DNA of 12,763 bases from Opitutaceae bacterium UBA4094 (GCA_002382525.1 DFYA01000336.1:1-12763), one strand, 5' to 3'; shown: positions 1 to 7,275, counted from the stretch's first letter. The notes: a model not told the origin generated them from the letters alone. A program made the numbers and translations.

Positions 1-50
1 GCCGAGGGCGCGGGGCGGGGGAGAACGAAAAAGAGAAAGAGATGCGGGGG

Positions 51-1442
51 CTAGCTGGTCGCCAGGTGGACTGCGGCGGGCGTTGGGGTGGACTCGTGTT
101 CCAAGGTTGGGAGATAGGCGCCGTGTTCGCGGAGACGCTCTCGTAGGGTTCCGGTGGATACGGCGTGGACGTCGTTGTCCGGAGCGCGGGCGGCGAGGGC
201 GGCGGCGAGCCCGGCGGCTTCGCCCATGGCGAGGCACACGGGCATGACGCGCACGCTGCCCTGGACGATGCGTTCGCAGGAGATGGAGCGGCCGGCGACG
301 AGGACGTTGCGGAGGCCGAGGGGGGTGAGGCAGCGGTAGGGGATGCCGTGGGATTCGCCCTTGGTGTAGTGGGTGAAGCGCGTGGCGGCCTGAACCTCGT
401 CGAGTTTGTTTTTGTGCTCCCGCTTGGTCTGGTGGAGGTCGATGAAGTAGCTGTTGCGGCAGATCTCGTCGGGGAAGCTGCGGCGGTCGAGGTAGTCGTC
501 GAGGGTGAGCACGTAGTCGCCGGTGATGCGGCGGGATTCGCGGATGCCGAGGACGGAGCCGGTGGAGGCGACGAAGGCGTTGGCGAAGGCGGGGGCGTGG
601 GCGGCGAGGGCGCGGCAATAAGTCTCGGCCAAGCGGCGTCCTTGGGCGAGCGCGGTGGAAACGGACGCGGGGTTGGTGTTGTCCACTCCCCAAAGGTGGC
701 CGGCATTGAAGCCGACGACGCCGGGACCGACCAGGTTGCAGCACAGATGTTTGTCGGGGATTTCTGGATACAGGCCGGAATCGACGATGGCGTGGATGGG
801 GCTTTGCGGATTCCACCAGCCGAGGTCGCCGCCGTGCTGGTAGGCGTAGGAGTCCACGTTGGCCAAAGTGAAGCAGAGGGTTGCGGCCTGGGTTTCGCCG
901 GTGTCGTCGCCTTGGTGGAACTCCGCGCCGGCCCAGGCGCAGAGGTCGGCGTCGCCGGTGCAGTCGATGTAGATCTTGGCGCGGAGGGCGGTGAGGCCGG
1001 CTTTGTTGGCGACGAGGAGAGCGGTGACGGCTCCGCGGGAATCGGTTTCCACGCTCGCGAGCTGGGTGTGGAAGAGAACGGTGGCGCCGGATTCGGCGAC
1101 GAGGAAATCGTAAACGCGCTTGAGGCGTTCGGCGTTGATGGGGACCCAGTCGAGGGCCGCGGGTTTGACGTGGTCGAGGCCCTCTTTGGCGGCGGTGAAG
1201 ACTTTTTCGGCGAGGCCGCGGTAGATGATTTTTTCTTTGTCCGAGAACGGGCACCAGGCCGGCACGAGGGCGCTGGTGCCGGAACCGCCGAGAGAGCCGG
1301 TGGCCTCGATGAGGAGGGTGCGGGCGCCTTCGCGGGCGGCGGCGATGGCGGCGGTGCAGCCGGCGGGGCCGCCGCCGGCGACGATCACATCCCATCCATC
1401 ATCGAGGGGGAGCTGGCGGGCGTTGAGGGCGTAGGTGTGCAT
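51..1442 (-). CDS. FAD-dependent oxidoreductase, FAD_oxidored family (FAD-1)
   Basis: A 463-residue flavoprotein of the FAD_oxidored (PF12831-like) family. Numbering from the chosen ATG, an N-terminal Rossmann motif reads DVIVAGGGPAG near residues 18-28, with an acidic residue closing the second beta strand (LLIEA, 43-47). A second family motif, YIDCTGDADLC, lies at 158-168. NVLVAGRSIS lies at 379-388, and a C-terminal FAD-contact segment with MGEAAGLAAA at about 406-415. No signal peptide is visible, so a cytoplasmic location is likely. The substrate is unknown; relatives are often found in carbohydrate loci. The frame stays open to a TTG at 1481, but the ATG at 1442 is preferred because it gives the short N-terminal lead typical of the family. 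Neither start has a clear ribosome binding site. It follows the PEP-CTERM gene by 85 bp on the same strand and may share its transcript. It is clearly more diverged from FAD-2 and FAD-3 than they are from each other. Family call strong, reaction unknown. Confidence 0.9.
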   Translation of the reverse strand: MHTYALNARQLPLDDGWDVIVAGGGPAGCTAAIAAAREGARTLLIEATGSLGGSGTSALVPAWCPFSDKEKIIYRGLAEKVFTAAKEGLDHVKPAALDWVPINAERLKRVYDFLVAESGATVLFHTQLASVETDSRGAVTALLVANKAGLTALRAKIYIDCTGDADLCAWAGAEFHQGDDTGETQAATLCFTLANVDSYAYQHGGDLGWWNPQSPIHAIVDSGLYPEIPDKHLCCNLVGPGVVGFNAGHLWGVDNTNPASVSTALAQGRRLAETYCRALAAHAPAFANAFVASTGSVLGIRESRRITGDYVLTLDDYLDRRSFPDEICRNSYFIDLHQTKREHKNKLDEVQAATRFTHYTKGESHGIPYRCLTPLGLRNVLVAGRSISCERIVQGSVRVMPVCLAMGEAAGLAAALAARAPDNDVHAVSTGTLRERLREHGAYLPTLEHESTPTPAAVHLATS

Positions 1443-1527
1443 GCGTGGGAAACCCGGGCGCGCCGGGGACGGCGCTTTCAATGAAGGACCAAAAGGAGCG
1501 GGGGCGGAGGAGCGTCCGATCCCCGGA

Positions 1528-2364
1528 TCAGCGGCGGCGGCGGAGGGCGGCGAAACCGAGGGCGGCGATGCCGCCGAGAGCGGCGTAAGTGGAGGGCTCG
1601 GGAATCACGGAGGTGTTGACGACCTGCAGCGAATTCAGGAATCCGCGGGTGTCCCCGCCGCCGCCGATATTCGTTCCATCAACAGCGATATTGAGGAATT
1701 CGCCCGCAGAGAGGGTAATGGAGAGCTTCACGTAGTTTTCTCCCTCGACCCAGGCAGAGCTGTAGAGAGCGGTGTTGGCGTTGCTGGGATAGGTAAGCGT
1801 CTCGGAGGAGTAACCGGTGAAGTCGAAGTTGCCGGCGCTGGCCGATTTGCCCGCGAGCACGGTCTGTGCGTAACCGTTGGTGGCTTGTTGACCGGTGTTG
1901 GTGTTACGGGCCGCGATGTAGATGTCGTAGGTGCCGGCGGAGAGCCCGCCAATCTGCACCCCGATGGTGTTGTTGCTGGTGCCGGTTCCGCTGAAGATAC
2001 CGTCGGTTCCGACCGAGTTTCCGGCGTAGATACCGGTGTTGGTCGCGGTCCCTAATGCGTTGGAGGCCGAAGGCTGGGCAGCGAGATTGACCGTGCTCGT
2101 GGTCGTGGTGCCGAGATTCACGCTCACGCCGGTGGCGGCTGTGTTATTGCTGAACAACAGCCCCGAGCTCACATCAGCGGTGCCGACGGTGTTCCACGTA
2201 GTGCCGGTGAAACCGTTGCCTGCGGACGTGTGATACGGGCTATTGGTCAAATTCGCGCCGGTGGCGACGGTCGGTCCAAAATCGAGCATGAGGACTTGGG
2301 CGGAGGCAGTGGCGGCGAAGCCGAGAACGGCGGCGAGGCAGGAGGTAAGGATGAGGGGTTTCAT
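1528..2364 (-). CDS. PEP-CTERM sorting-signal surface/exported protein
   Basis: A 278-residue exported protein. It starts with a signal peptide: MK, then a hydrophobic stretch, ending in ATASAQ with likely cleavage after residue 22. It ends with a textbook PEP-CTERM signal: VIPEPSTYAALG, a hydrophobic helix, and a terminal RRRR (about residues 253-278). In such systems the signal is recognised by an exosortase (EpsH/XrtA type) and the protein is sent to the cell surface or exopolysaccharide. No exosortase is present here. The middle is rich in Thr, Ser, Asn and Gly (for example TTTTSTVNLA and GTGTSNNTIG), suggesting a beta-rich extracellular domain. GGGDTRGFLNSLQVV just before the sorting signal is a segment I associate with Verrucomicrobia PEP-CTERM proteins. 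The ATG at 2364 is chosen because it starts the signal peptide; an upstream TTG at 2409 would add 15 residues that do not fit one. The gene is divergent from an AraC-type regulator. No enzymatic role is evident. Confidence 0.9.
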   Translation of the reverse strand: MKPLILTSCLAAVLGFAATASAQVLMLDFGPTVATGANLTNSPYHTSAGNGFTGTTWNTVGTADVSSGLLFSNNTAATGVSVNLGTTTTSTVNLAAQPSASNALGTATNTGIYAGNSVGTDGIFSGTGTSNNTIGVQIGGLSAGTYDIYIAARNTNTGQQATNGYAQTVLAGKSASAGNFDFTGYSSETLTYPSNANTALYSSAWVEGENYVKLSITLSAGEFLNIAVDGTNIGGGGDTRGFLNSLQVVNTSVIPEPSTYAALGGIAALGFAALRRRR

Positions 2365-2457
2365 GGGTAGGGCGTTGGTGTCCACACTGCCACCCGGTCC
2401 TGAAATCAAAAGGATCGAGGGTTGCCGAAACTCACTTAAAAGTTACAGGATCTTGCC
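2365..2457. promoter_or_regulatory. Divergent promoter region between PEP-CTERM gene and AraC-type regulator
   Basis: This 93-bp gap separates two divergent starts, so it should carry both promoters. It is more A/T-rich than its surroundings near 2401-2450 and includes the short palindrome ACTTAAAAGT at 2434-2443, 15 bp before the regulator's ATG. I could not assign convincing -35/-10 boxes. A binding site for the adjacent regulator is plausible but inferred only from position. Confidence 0.4.
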
Positions 2458-3336
2458 ATGAAATTGGCGAAGCCTCCGTTGTTCACGCTGGATTTTTATG
2501 GTCTGCAGCCGCGGTTGATCTGGGCGCACGAGCGGACACTGACGGAGGAGTTTTTGGATGTGGCGAAGACGTATGCGGCGGAGGAGACGGTGGTCTGGTT
2601 CATCGAGGAGGGGGCGGTGCGGGTGACGTATCCGCGGGGCGAGGAGGCGCGGGCGACGGCGGGGCAGTGGTTGTTGTTGCGGGCGGAGGACGGGCGCCAG
2701 CGGTTCACGGAGGGCACGCGGTTGATCTCGTTGCGGTTTCATCTGCGGCTGCGCGGCGGCAAGCCGTTGTTTGTGCGCGGGCGGGATGTGGTAGTGAGCG
2801 AAGCGGAGGGGGGGAAGCTGCTCGTGGCGGCGCGCGGGCTGGTGCGCGAGTTCGAGCGGGTGGACGCGCCGGGAACGGTGTTTGTGGTGCGAAGCCGGTT
2901 GAGCATGGCGGACAACTTTCGCATCGAGTCGGCGTTCATGCAGTGGCTGGGGTGCTACGTGGAGGCGATGCAGGCGGCGGGGGAGAAGCCGGAGGCGGCG
3001 AGCAAGCGGGACGCACGCGTGACGAAGGCGCTGATTCGGATCGAGGATCACCCGATGCGGGAGAAGTTTTCGGAGACCCAGCTCGCGCGGCAATGCGGGC
3101 TCGGGATCAACCAACTCGGGCGGCTGTTTCGCGCGGAGCAGGGGATGTCGCCGTTTCAGTATTACGAGGAGCGGCGGATGGAGCTGGCGAGGGAAGCGCT
3201 CAAGGCGAGCGTGCTTCCGATCAAGGAAATCGGTTTCGAGCTGGGCTTCAGTTCGTCGCCGCATTTCGCGAACTGGTTCACGAAGCGCGCGGGGGTGTCG
3301 CCGCGCGCGTGGCGGACGAAGGTCATGCGCGGGTGA
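2458..3336 (+). CDS. AraC/XylS-family transcriptional regulator (1)
   Basis: A 292-residue DNA-binding regulator. The C-terminal AraC domain is complete. The first helix-turn-helix is at about 205-226 (ETQLARQCGLGINQLGRLF), followed by GMSPFQYYEERRMELAREAL. The second is at about 255-278 (IKEIGFELGFSSSPHFANWF), followed by the family signature GVSPRAWR. Residues 1-120 look like a cupin-type sensing domain (WFIEEGAVRVTYP, GQWLLLRAEDG), as in AraC proteins that sense sugars or related small molecules; no ligand can be named. The ATG at 2458 opens the reading frame and places the sensor domain sensibly; no clear ribosome binding site precedes it. The gene is divergent from the PEP-CTERM gene, its most likely target besides itself. 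It converges with FAD-2, with 88 bp between the two stop codons. Confidence 0.93.
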   Translation: MKLAKPPLFTLDFYGLQPRLIWAHERTLTEEFLDVAKTYAAEETVVWFIEEGAVRVTYPRGEEARATAGQWLLLRAEDGRQRFTEGTRLISLRFHLRLRGGKPLFVRGRDVVVSEAEGGKLLVAARGLVREFERVDAPGTVFVVRSRLSMADNFRIESAFMQWLGCYVEAMQAAGEKPEAASKRDARVTKALIRIEDHPMREKFSETQLARQCGLGINQLGRLFRAEQGMSPFQYYEERRMELAREALKASVLPIKEIGFELGFSSSPHFANWFTKRAGVSPRAWRTKVMRG

Positions 3337-3424
3337 GGGAGGCGTTGTGGATGCTGCGTGGCGAATCACTGAACCCACGTTCAAACGCCACGGGTGGTGA
3401 GGTGGGCGGAACGCCGCGTCTACT

Positions 3425-4783
3425 TTACAAGGCCGAGCCGCCGGCGGCGAGTTTGGCGCGGAGGGCGGGGACGTTGAGCGCGCGGAGCGGTTGGTTGGTG
3501 TCGAGCGCCATGACTGCGGCGACGCCGGCGGCTTCGCCGGTCTGGTTCATGTTGACCATCACTCGCACGGCGGCGTGGGCAATCGGGTCCACGTCGAGCA
3601 TGCGGCCGGCGACGATGACGTTGTCGGGGCCGCTGACCGGGAGGAGCGTGCGGTAGGGGATTTGGTAATACGTGGGGTTGGTCGCGGTCTCGGGGCGCCA
3701 GCGGCTGCGCTCGGACGGGTGACCCGGGCGGTGATACTCCTCCAATCCATCGAGGTAACGAAGCGTGATGCCGGGCTTGTCCTGGTGATGGATGTCCACG
3801 CGGTAGCTACCTTGCGCGATGGTGTCGTCGAAGGCGCGGCCCGAGAGCACGTCGTCACCAGAAAGTTGATACGACGAGCGGATGTGGCGCGACTCGCGCA
3901 GGCCGAGGCGAGAGGGCAATGCTTCGAGGGACAGGCGCGCGTCCGGTGAGGCGGCGCGAAGGATGTCCATGATCGCGCGGACTTGGCGGCGACCCTCGAT
4001 CTCGCCGTGGGTGAGGTCGTCGGCGTTGGCGGGGTTGATGCCGTGGATGCGCGTGGCGGCGAGCATGTAGACGTCGGAGTTGGGCACGTAATTGCCCCAG
4101 GAGAAGGTGGGGGGGAGTTGGTGGGCGGGGCCGTGTTCGCGGATGAGTTCGCCGACGCGGGCGGCGGTTTCGCCGAGCGTGCTCCAGCCCGCGAAACGGG
4201 CGCAGGCGGTGGCGGGCTGGAGGTGGTTGGCGAGGTAGGTCTCACAACCGAGGCGCGCGGCGAGGTCGGCGTCGCCCGTGGCGTCGATGAACATGCGGGC
4301 GCGGATGGCCCCGCGGCCGGATTTGTTTTCAACGAAGACGGCTTCGAGTCGCCCGGAGGCATCGCGGAGCGGCGCGGGCGCGGCGAACTGCGTGTGCAGG
4401 TAAATTTTTATGCCGGCTTCGCGGGCGAGCTCGTCGAGCTCGATCTTGAGTTCCTCGGAGTTGAACGTGAAGCCGCGCGACGGGTTGGTGAGCTCGTGGC
4501 GTTTCACGGTGCCGCGCCGGTCGAGGCGGTCGATCGTCTCTTGGGTGAGACCGGCGATGATTTGTTGTTTGCCCTCGGTGTCGTGGAGGGAGTGCCAGAC
4601 GTTGACCATCGCGGTGGTGGCGACGCCTCCGAAGCAGTTGTCCTTCTCGACGATGACGACGCGGGCGCCGAGGCGGGCTGCGCGAATGGCGGCAAAGAGG
4701 CCGGTGCAGGAGCCGCCGAGGACGCAGACGTCGGCTTCGTGGATGACGGGAAGATCGCGGGCGGGTTCGTGGAGGGTGTTCAT
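3425..4783 (-). CDS. FAD-dependent oxidoreductase, FAD_oxidored family (FAD-2)
   Basis: A 452-residue flavoprotein, paralogous to the gene just upstream (FAD-3). The N-terminal nucleotide-binding segment reads ADVCVLGGSCTGLFAA (17-32), with Ser where the middle glycine of GxGxxG is expected. Further family motifs are FIDATGDADLAA (165-176), NVIVAGRMLDVD (388-399) and VRVMVNMNQTGEAAGVAA (406-423). There is no signal peptide, so it is probably cytoplasmic. The substrate is unknown; nearby sugar genes suggest a carbohydrate or derived molecule. The ATG at 4783 is preferred: it gives MNTLHEPARD, which lines up with MTHVQEPARA of FAD-3. An upstream GTG at 4846 would lie inside a palindromic repeat. 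It is transcribed after FAD-3 with a 119-bp gap holding the repeat doublet, so it may be co-transcribed with modulation, or separately. Confidence 0.9.
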   Translation of the reverse strand: MNTLHEPARDLPVIHEADVCVLGGSCTGLFAAIRAARLGARVVIVEKDNCFGGVATTAMVNVWHSLHDTEGKQQIIAGLTQETIDRLDRRGTVKRHELTNPSRGFTFNSEELKIELDELAREAGIKIYLHTQFAAPAPLRDASGRLEAVFVENKSGRGAIRARMFIDATGDADLAARLGCETYLANHLQPATACARFAGWSTLGETAARVGELIREHGPAHQLPPTFSWGNYVPNSDVYMLAATRIHGINPANADDLTHGEIEGRRQVRAIMDILRAASPDARLSLEALPSRLGLRESRHIRSSYQLSGDDVLSGRAFDDTIAQGSYRVDIHHQDKPGITLRYLDGLEEYHRPGHPSERSRWRPETATNPTYYQIPYRTLLPVSGPDNVIVAGRMLDVDPIAHAAVRVMVNMNQTGEAAGVAAVMALDTNQPLRALNVPALRAKLAAGGSAL

Positions 4784-4837
4784 GGAGCGAAGAGGGAGGG
4801 AGACGGGAGCGGAGCCGTAACGAAGGAGGACGAAGGC

Positions 4838-4918
4838 AAGTGTCACCTAATAGGTGACACTTGGATTTGGCAGTTCTGAACAGGGAATAGGAAAGGTGTC
4901 ACCTATTGGGTGACACTT
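4838..4918. repeat. REP-like doublet (two self-palindromic units in inverted orientation)
   Basis: Unit 1 (4838-4862) is a perfect palindrome with 12-bp arms around one base: AAGTGTCACCTA, then A, then TAGGTGACACTT. Unit 2 (about 4893-4918), read on the minus strand, is almost the same: AAGTGTCACC, CAATA, GGTGACACC, TT. The asymmetric centres (TAATA and CAATA) show that the two units point in opposite directions, with centres about 56 bp apart. This is the arrangement of a REP doublet (BIME) or a tiny inverted-repeat element. Each unit can form a stem of about 10 bp in RNA with a 5-base loop. No U-run follows, so a simple intrinsic terminator is unlikely. Unit 2 contains the stop codon of FAD-3. 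A regulator binding site is the alternative. Confidence 0.85.
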
Positions 4919-6279
4919 AGGGTTGGAAGGAGACGGGAGCCGCCGGTGTTGAGGGTGGCGCGGAGGATGGCGGGGTTGATGGACGGGAAAGTGGTGGAGG
5001 CGCGGTGGGCGAGGGCGGCGGCGACTCCGGCGGCTTCGCCGGTCTGGTTCATGTTCACCATGACGCGGACGGCGCCGAAGGCTTCACGGTCGGCGTCGAG
5101 GAGACGCCCGGCAACGAGGAGATTTTCGGCTTCGAGTGGGAGGAGCGAGCGGTAGGGAATGTGATAACACGCGGGGACGGGCGCGTCGTCGGGCTGCCAG
5201 CGATGCCAAGTGGTCGCGCCGGTGCGCGAGATGCGTTCTTCGCGTCCGTCGAGGTAACGGAGGACGGTGCCGTCGGCGGAGTGAATATCGACGGGGTAGG
5301 TGCCTTGGGCGATGGAGTCGGAGAAGGGTTTTCCGTGGAGAATTTCGTCGCCGGTGAGACGGTGGTGGCAGCGGGCGTGCCAGGTTTCGCGGACGCCGAG
5401 GGCGTGGGCCCAGGCGACTACGGGGAGGGGGCGGCCGGCGATCGTATCGAATGAGTGGATACGCACGATGTCGAGGTAGGCGCGGTGGAGGCGGCGGCCC
5501 TCGAAGAGTGCGGCGGTGTAGGCGTCGGCATCGGACGCATCGACGCCGTTGAGACGGGCGCCGAAGAGATTGCGGAGGGCGGGGGCGCCGGGCACGGGGA
5601 AGAACCACGGGCGGCTGTTGTCCTCGGGGTAGGCGTGGGCGGCGAGGTGGGGTTGCAGGTCCGGCCAGGCGGGCGGCTGCGGGAGGGCGTCGAAGCCGGC
5701 GACGATGGCTTGGAGATTGACGGGCTGGAGGCCGGAGGGTTTTTCGGCGGCGAAGCCGGCGTGGCGGAGAAGGTTGCCGTCGCCGGAGGCGTCGATAAAG
5801 AGCGGGGCGGCGAGGGCGCGACGTCCGGAACGGTCTTCTATAATGGCGGCGGTCACGCGTGCGCCGTCGCGGGTGGCGGCGACGCAGCGGGCGGAGAGGA
5901 AGACGCGGATGCGGTGGGAGCGGACGAGTTCGTCGAGTTCGACGGCGAGCTCCGCGCTGTTGAACCGGAATTGTCCGCGGTGGACCGGGGAGATCTCTTG
6001 GAGGACGCCGCGACGGCGGAGGCGTTCGACGAGTTCGAGGGTGAGGCCGCCGATGAGAGGGCGGTTGCCCGAGGTGTCGTTGACGGAGTGCCATTCGTTG
6101 ACCTGGGCGGCGGTGGCCATGCCTCCGAGGAGGGTGTTTTGTTCGATGACGGCGACGGAGAGACCGAGGCGGGCGGCGCGCACGGCGGCGAAGACTCCGG
6201 TGCAGGAGCCGCCGATCACGCAGAGGTCCGCCTCGTGGCAGACGGGGGTGGCTCGGGCGGGCTCTTGGACATGTGTCAT
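4903..6279 (-). CDS. FAD-dependent oxidoreductase, FAD_oxidored family (FAD-3)
   Basis: A 458-residue flavoprotein and close paralogue of FAD-2. Shared blocks include ADLCVIGGSCTGVFAA (17-32), VNEWHSVNDT (60-69), FRFNSAELAVELDEL (105-119), FIDASGDGNLL (161-171), FSDSIAQGTYPVDIH (319-333), NLLVAGRLLDAD (386-397) and AVRVMVNMNQTGEAAGVAA (403-421). As in FAD-2, the middle glycine of GxGxxG is Ser. The glycine-rich site and closing motifs support FAD binding; the reaction is unknown. It probably leads a two-gene unit with FAD-2. It starts at ATG 6279, 115 bp from the divergent second AraC-type regulator, its likely controller. The C-terminus is odd: FAD-2 stops soon after its GGS, while FAD-3 runs on as GGSRLLPTLSVTQ, and the last residues and the TAG stop come from a palindromic repeat unit. 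Confidence 0.9.
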   Translation of the reverse strand: MTHVQEPARATPVCHEADLCVIGGSCTGVFAAVRAARLGLSVAVIEQNTLLGGMATAAQVNEWHSVNDTSGNRPLIGGLTLELVERLRRRGVLQEISPVHRGQFRFNSAELAVELDELVRSHRIRVFLSARCVAATRDGARVTAAIIEDRSGRRALAAPLFIDASGDGNLLRHAGFAAEKPSGLQPVNLQAIVAGFDALPQPPAWPDLQPHLAAHAYPEDNSRPWFFPVPGAPALRNLFGARLNGVDASDADAYTAALFEGRRLHRAYLDIVRIHSFDTIAGRPLPVVAWAHALGVRETWHARCHHRLTGDEILHGKPFSDSIAQGTYPVDIHSADGTVLRYLDGREERISRTGATTWHRWQPDDAPVPACYHIPYRSLLPLEAENLLVAGRLLDADREAFGAVRVMVNMNQTGEAAGVAAALAHRASTTFPSINPAILRATLNTGGSRLLPTLSVTQ

Positions 6280-6394
6280 GGCGGGGAAGCGGGGGAACTC
6301 TGGAGCCGGGGGGCGCGGGTTAAAAGCGGGGACGCGTGGAGCAAAGGCATCATGTCATGGACAAAACACACGAAGCGGCGCTGGATGGCGCGGC
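6280..6394. promoter_or_regulatory. Divergent promoter region between FAD-3 and second AraC-type regulator
   Basis: These 115 bp separate two divergent start codons and should hold both promoters and any site for the adjacent regulator. The stretch is mostly G-rich, with a small A/T patch (GGTTAAAAGC near 6318-6327) and the short repeat CATCATGTCATG near 6348-6359. No convincing -35/-10 pair or strong palindrome was found. The regulatory role rests on position alone. Confidence 0.35.
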
Positions 6395-7225
6395 ATGAAG
6401 GACGCGATCAACCGATTGGAGGTTTTGCAGGCGTTGTTGCGCGCGCCGTTGCGGGTGACCGCAGTGAAGGAGGAGTTGTTTCCGCCGGGCCGGCTGACGC
6501 CGGACGCGGTGATCGTGACGCATCGGTTTCTGATCATCCGGGAGGGCGGCATGGATTATACGGTGGAAGGGCGTGCGCGCCGGCTGGAACGCGGAACGCA
6601 GTTTTTTGTGCCGGCATGGTGTCGGCGCGAATGGCGCGTGGGGCGCAGGTCCGGCGGCTGTCGGTTGTTGTGGTGCGAGTTTTCGTCCGGTTCGGTGGAT
6701 GTGAGCGCGGGACTTTTTTGGCGAGAGCCGGCGGAGCGGTCGTTGGAGGAGGCGGCGTTCGAGCGGTTGCGCGTGGCGGGCGAGGCGGCGGACGAGAGGG
6801 CGGCGGCGTTGCGGCAGGAGGGTGAGTTGAAAGCATGCCTGGCGCGATTTTGGCCGGAGGCGCGCATGGAGGGCGTTGCGGGCGGGCCGGTGGCGGCGGC
6901 GCACCCGGAGGTGGCGCGGGCGGTGGCGTGGCTGGAGCGAAATTTTGCGGAGCCGGACGCGTTGGAGGGGGTTTACCGCACGCTGACGCTGAGCCCGAAT
7001 CATTTTCGGTTGTTATTTCGGCGGCAGGCGGGGGAGACGGTGCAGGCGCGGCTGGGGCGGCTGCGGTTGCGGCGGGCGCGTTATCTGGTGCAGGAGACGG
7101 CGATGCCGATGAAGCAAATCGCGGGGGAAACGGGGTTCGGGGATCCGTTGTATTTCTCTTCTCAATACAAAAAGTTTTGGGGCCGGCCGGCGACGGAGGA
7201 CCGGCGCTCGGGCGGGGTGGCGTGA
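6395..7225 (+). CDS. AraC/XylS-family transcriptional regulator (2)
   Basis: A 276-residue regulator. The C-terminal AraC-type domain spans about 170-268. The first helix-turn-helix region is LTLSPNHFRLLFRRQAGE (197-214), followed by LGRLRLRRARYLVQE. The second, better conserved, is MKQIAGETGFGDPLYFSSQY (239-258), followed by KKFWGRPATEDRR. The first helix-turn-helix is divergent: VYRTLTLSP replaces the usual leucine-alanine helix. Residues 25-115 form a probable cupin-like sensor with four cysteines (76, 89, 94 and 148 just beyond it); ligand unknown. The reading frame is open far upstream, to 5705, but that is antisense to FAD-3. The ATG at 6395 is the only Met in the intergenic region in this frame and is preferred. 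It is divergent from FAD-3, which it probably controls, and precedes the GH43 gene by 104 bp on the same strand. Confidence 0.88.
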   Translation: MKDAINRLEVLQALLRAPLRVTAVKEELFPPGRLTPDAVIVTHRFLIIREGGMDYTVEGRARRLERGTQFFVPAWCRREWRVGRRSGGCRLLWCEFSSGSVDVSAGLFWREPAERSLEEAAFERLRVAGEAADERAAALRQEGELKACLARFWPEARMEGVAGGPVAAAHPEVARAVAWLERNFAEPDALEGVYRTLTLSPNHFRLLFRRQAGETVQARLGRLRLRRARYLVQETAMPMKQIAGETGFGDPLYFSSQYKKFWGRPATEDRRSGGVA

Positions 7226-7260
7226 CCTGGTGGCGCGGGCCGGCGCGAAGGCGCTGAAGG

Positions 7261-7275
7261 GTTTGTAGGACAAAC
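7261..7275. promoter_or_regulatory. Candidate FadR-type GntR operator upstream of GH43 gene
   Basis: A perfect 15-bp palindrome, GTTTGT AGG ACAAAC, lies 54 bp before the first ATG of the GH43 gene. Its core TTGTAGGACAA fits the known operator pattern of FadR-subfamily GntR regulators (TNGTNNNACNA), which control sugar-acid and aldonate genes in many bacteria. No GntR gene is in the window, so the regulator would be encoded elsewhere. The match is by eye only. It could also be a chance palindrome or a weak hairpin after the AraC-type gene. Confidence 0.45.

Noticed and set aside
165..1484. Long plus-strand open frame (439 codons) opposite FAD-1
   Set aside because: It is antisense to a gene with clear family motifs. 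Its translation is Gly/Ala/Val/Glu/Asp-rich and repetitive, as expected for the shadow frame of a high-GC gene.
1521..1532. GATCCCCGGATC small inverted repeat at the PEP-CTERM stop as a terminator
   Set aside because: The arms are only 5 bp with a 2-base centre and no T-run, and it overlaps the stop codon; too weak to call.
2443..3384. Minus-strand open frame opposite the first AraC-type gene
   Set aside because: Its translation is dominated by Arg, Pro, His and Leu with no domain. The plus strand encodes a complete AraC protein.
4838..4918. Intrinsic terminator between FAD-3 and FAD-2
   Set aside because: The stems are strong, but no T-run follows on either strand. The two-unit inverted layout fits a REP doublet better.
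5705..6394. N-terminal extension of the second AraC-type regulator by 230 codons
   Set aside because: The extension is antisense to FAD-3 and is Arg/Ser/Ala-rich without domain features. The ATG at 6395 gives a normal AraC length.
5455..6825. Plus-strand open frame across FAD-3 and the start of the second AraC-type gene
   Set aside because: It runs antisense to FAD-3 and out of frame with the AraC gene, and is low-complexity Gly/Ala/Glu/Asp. No motif supports it.
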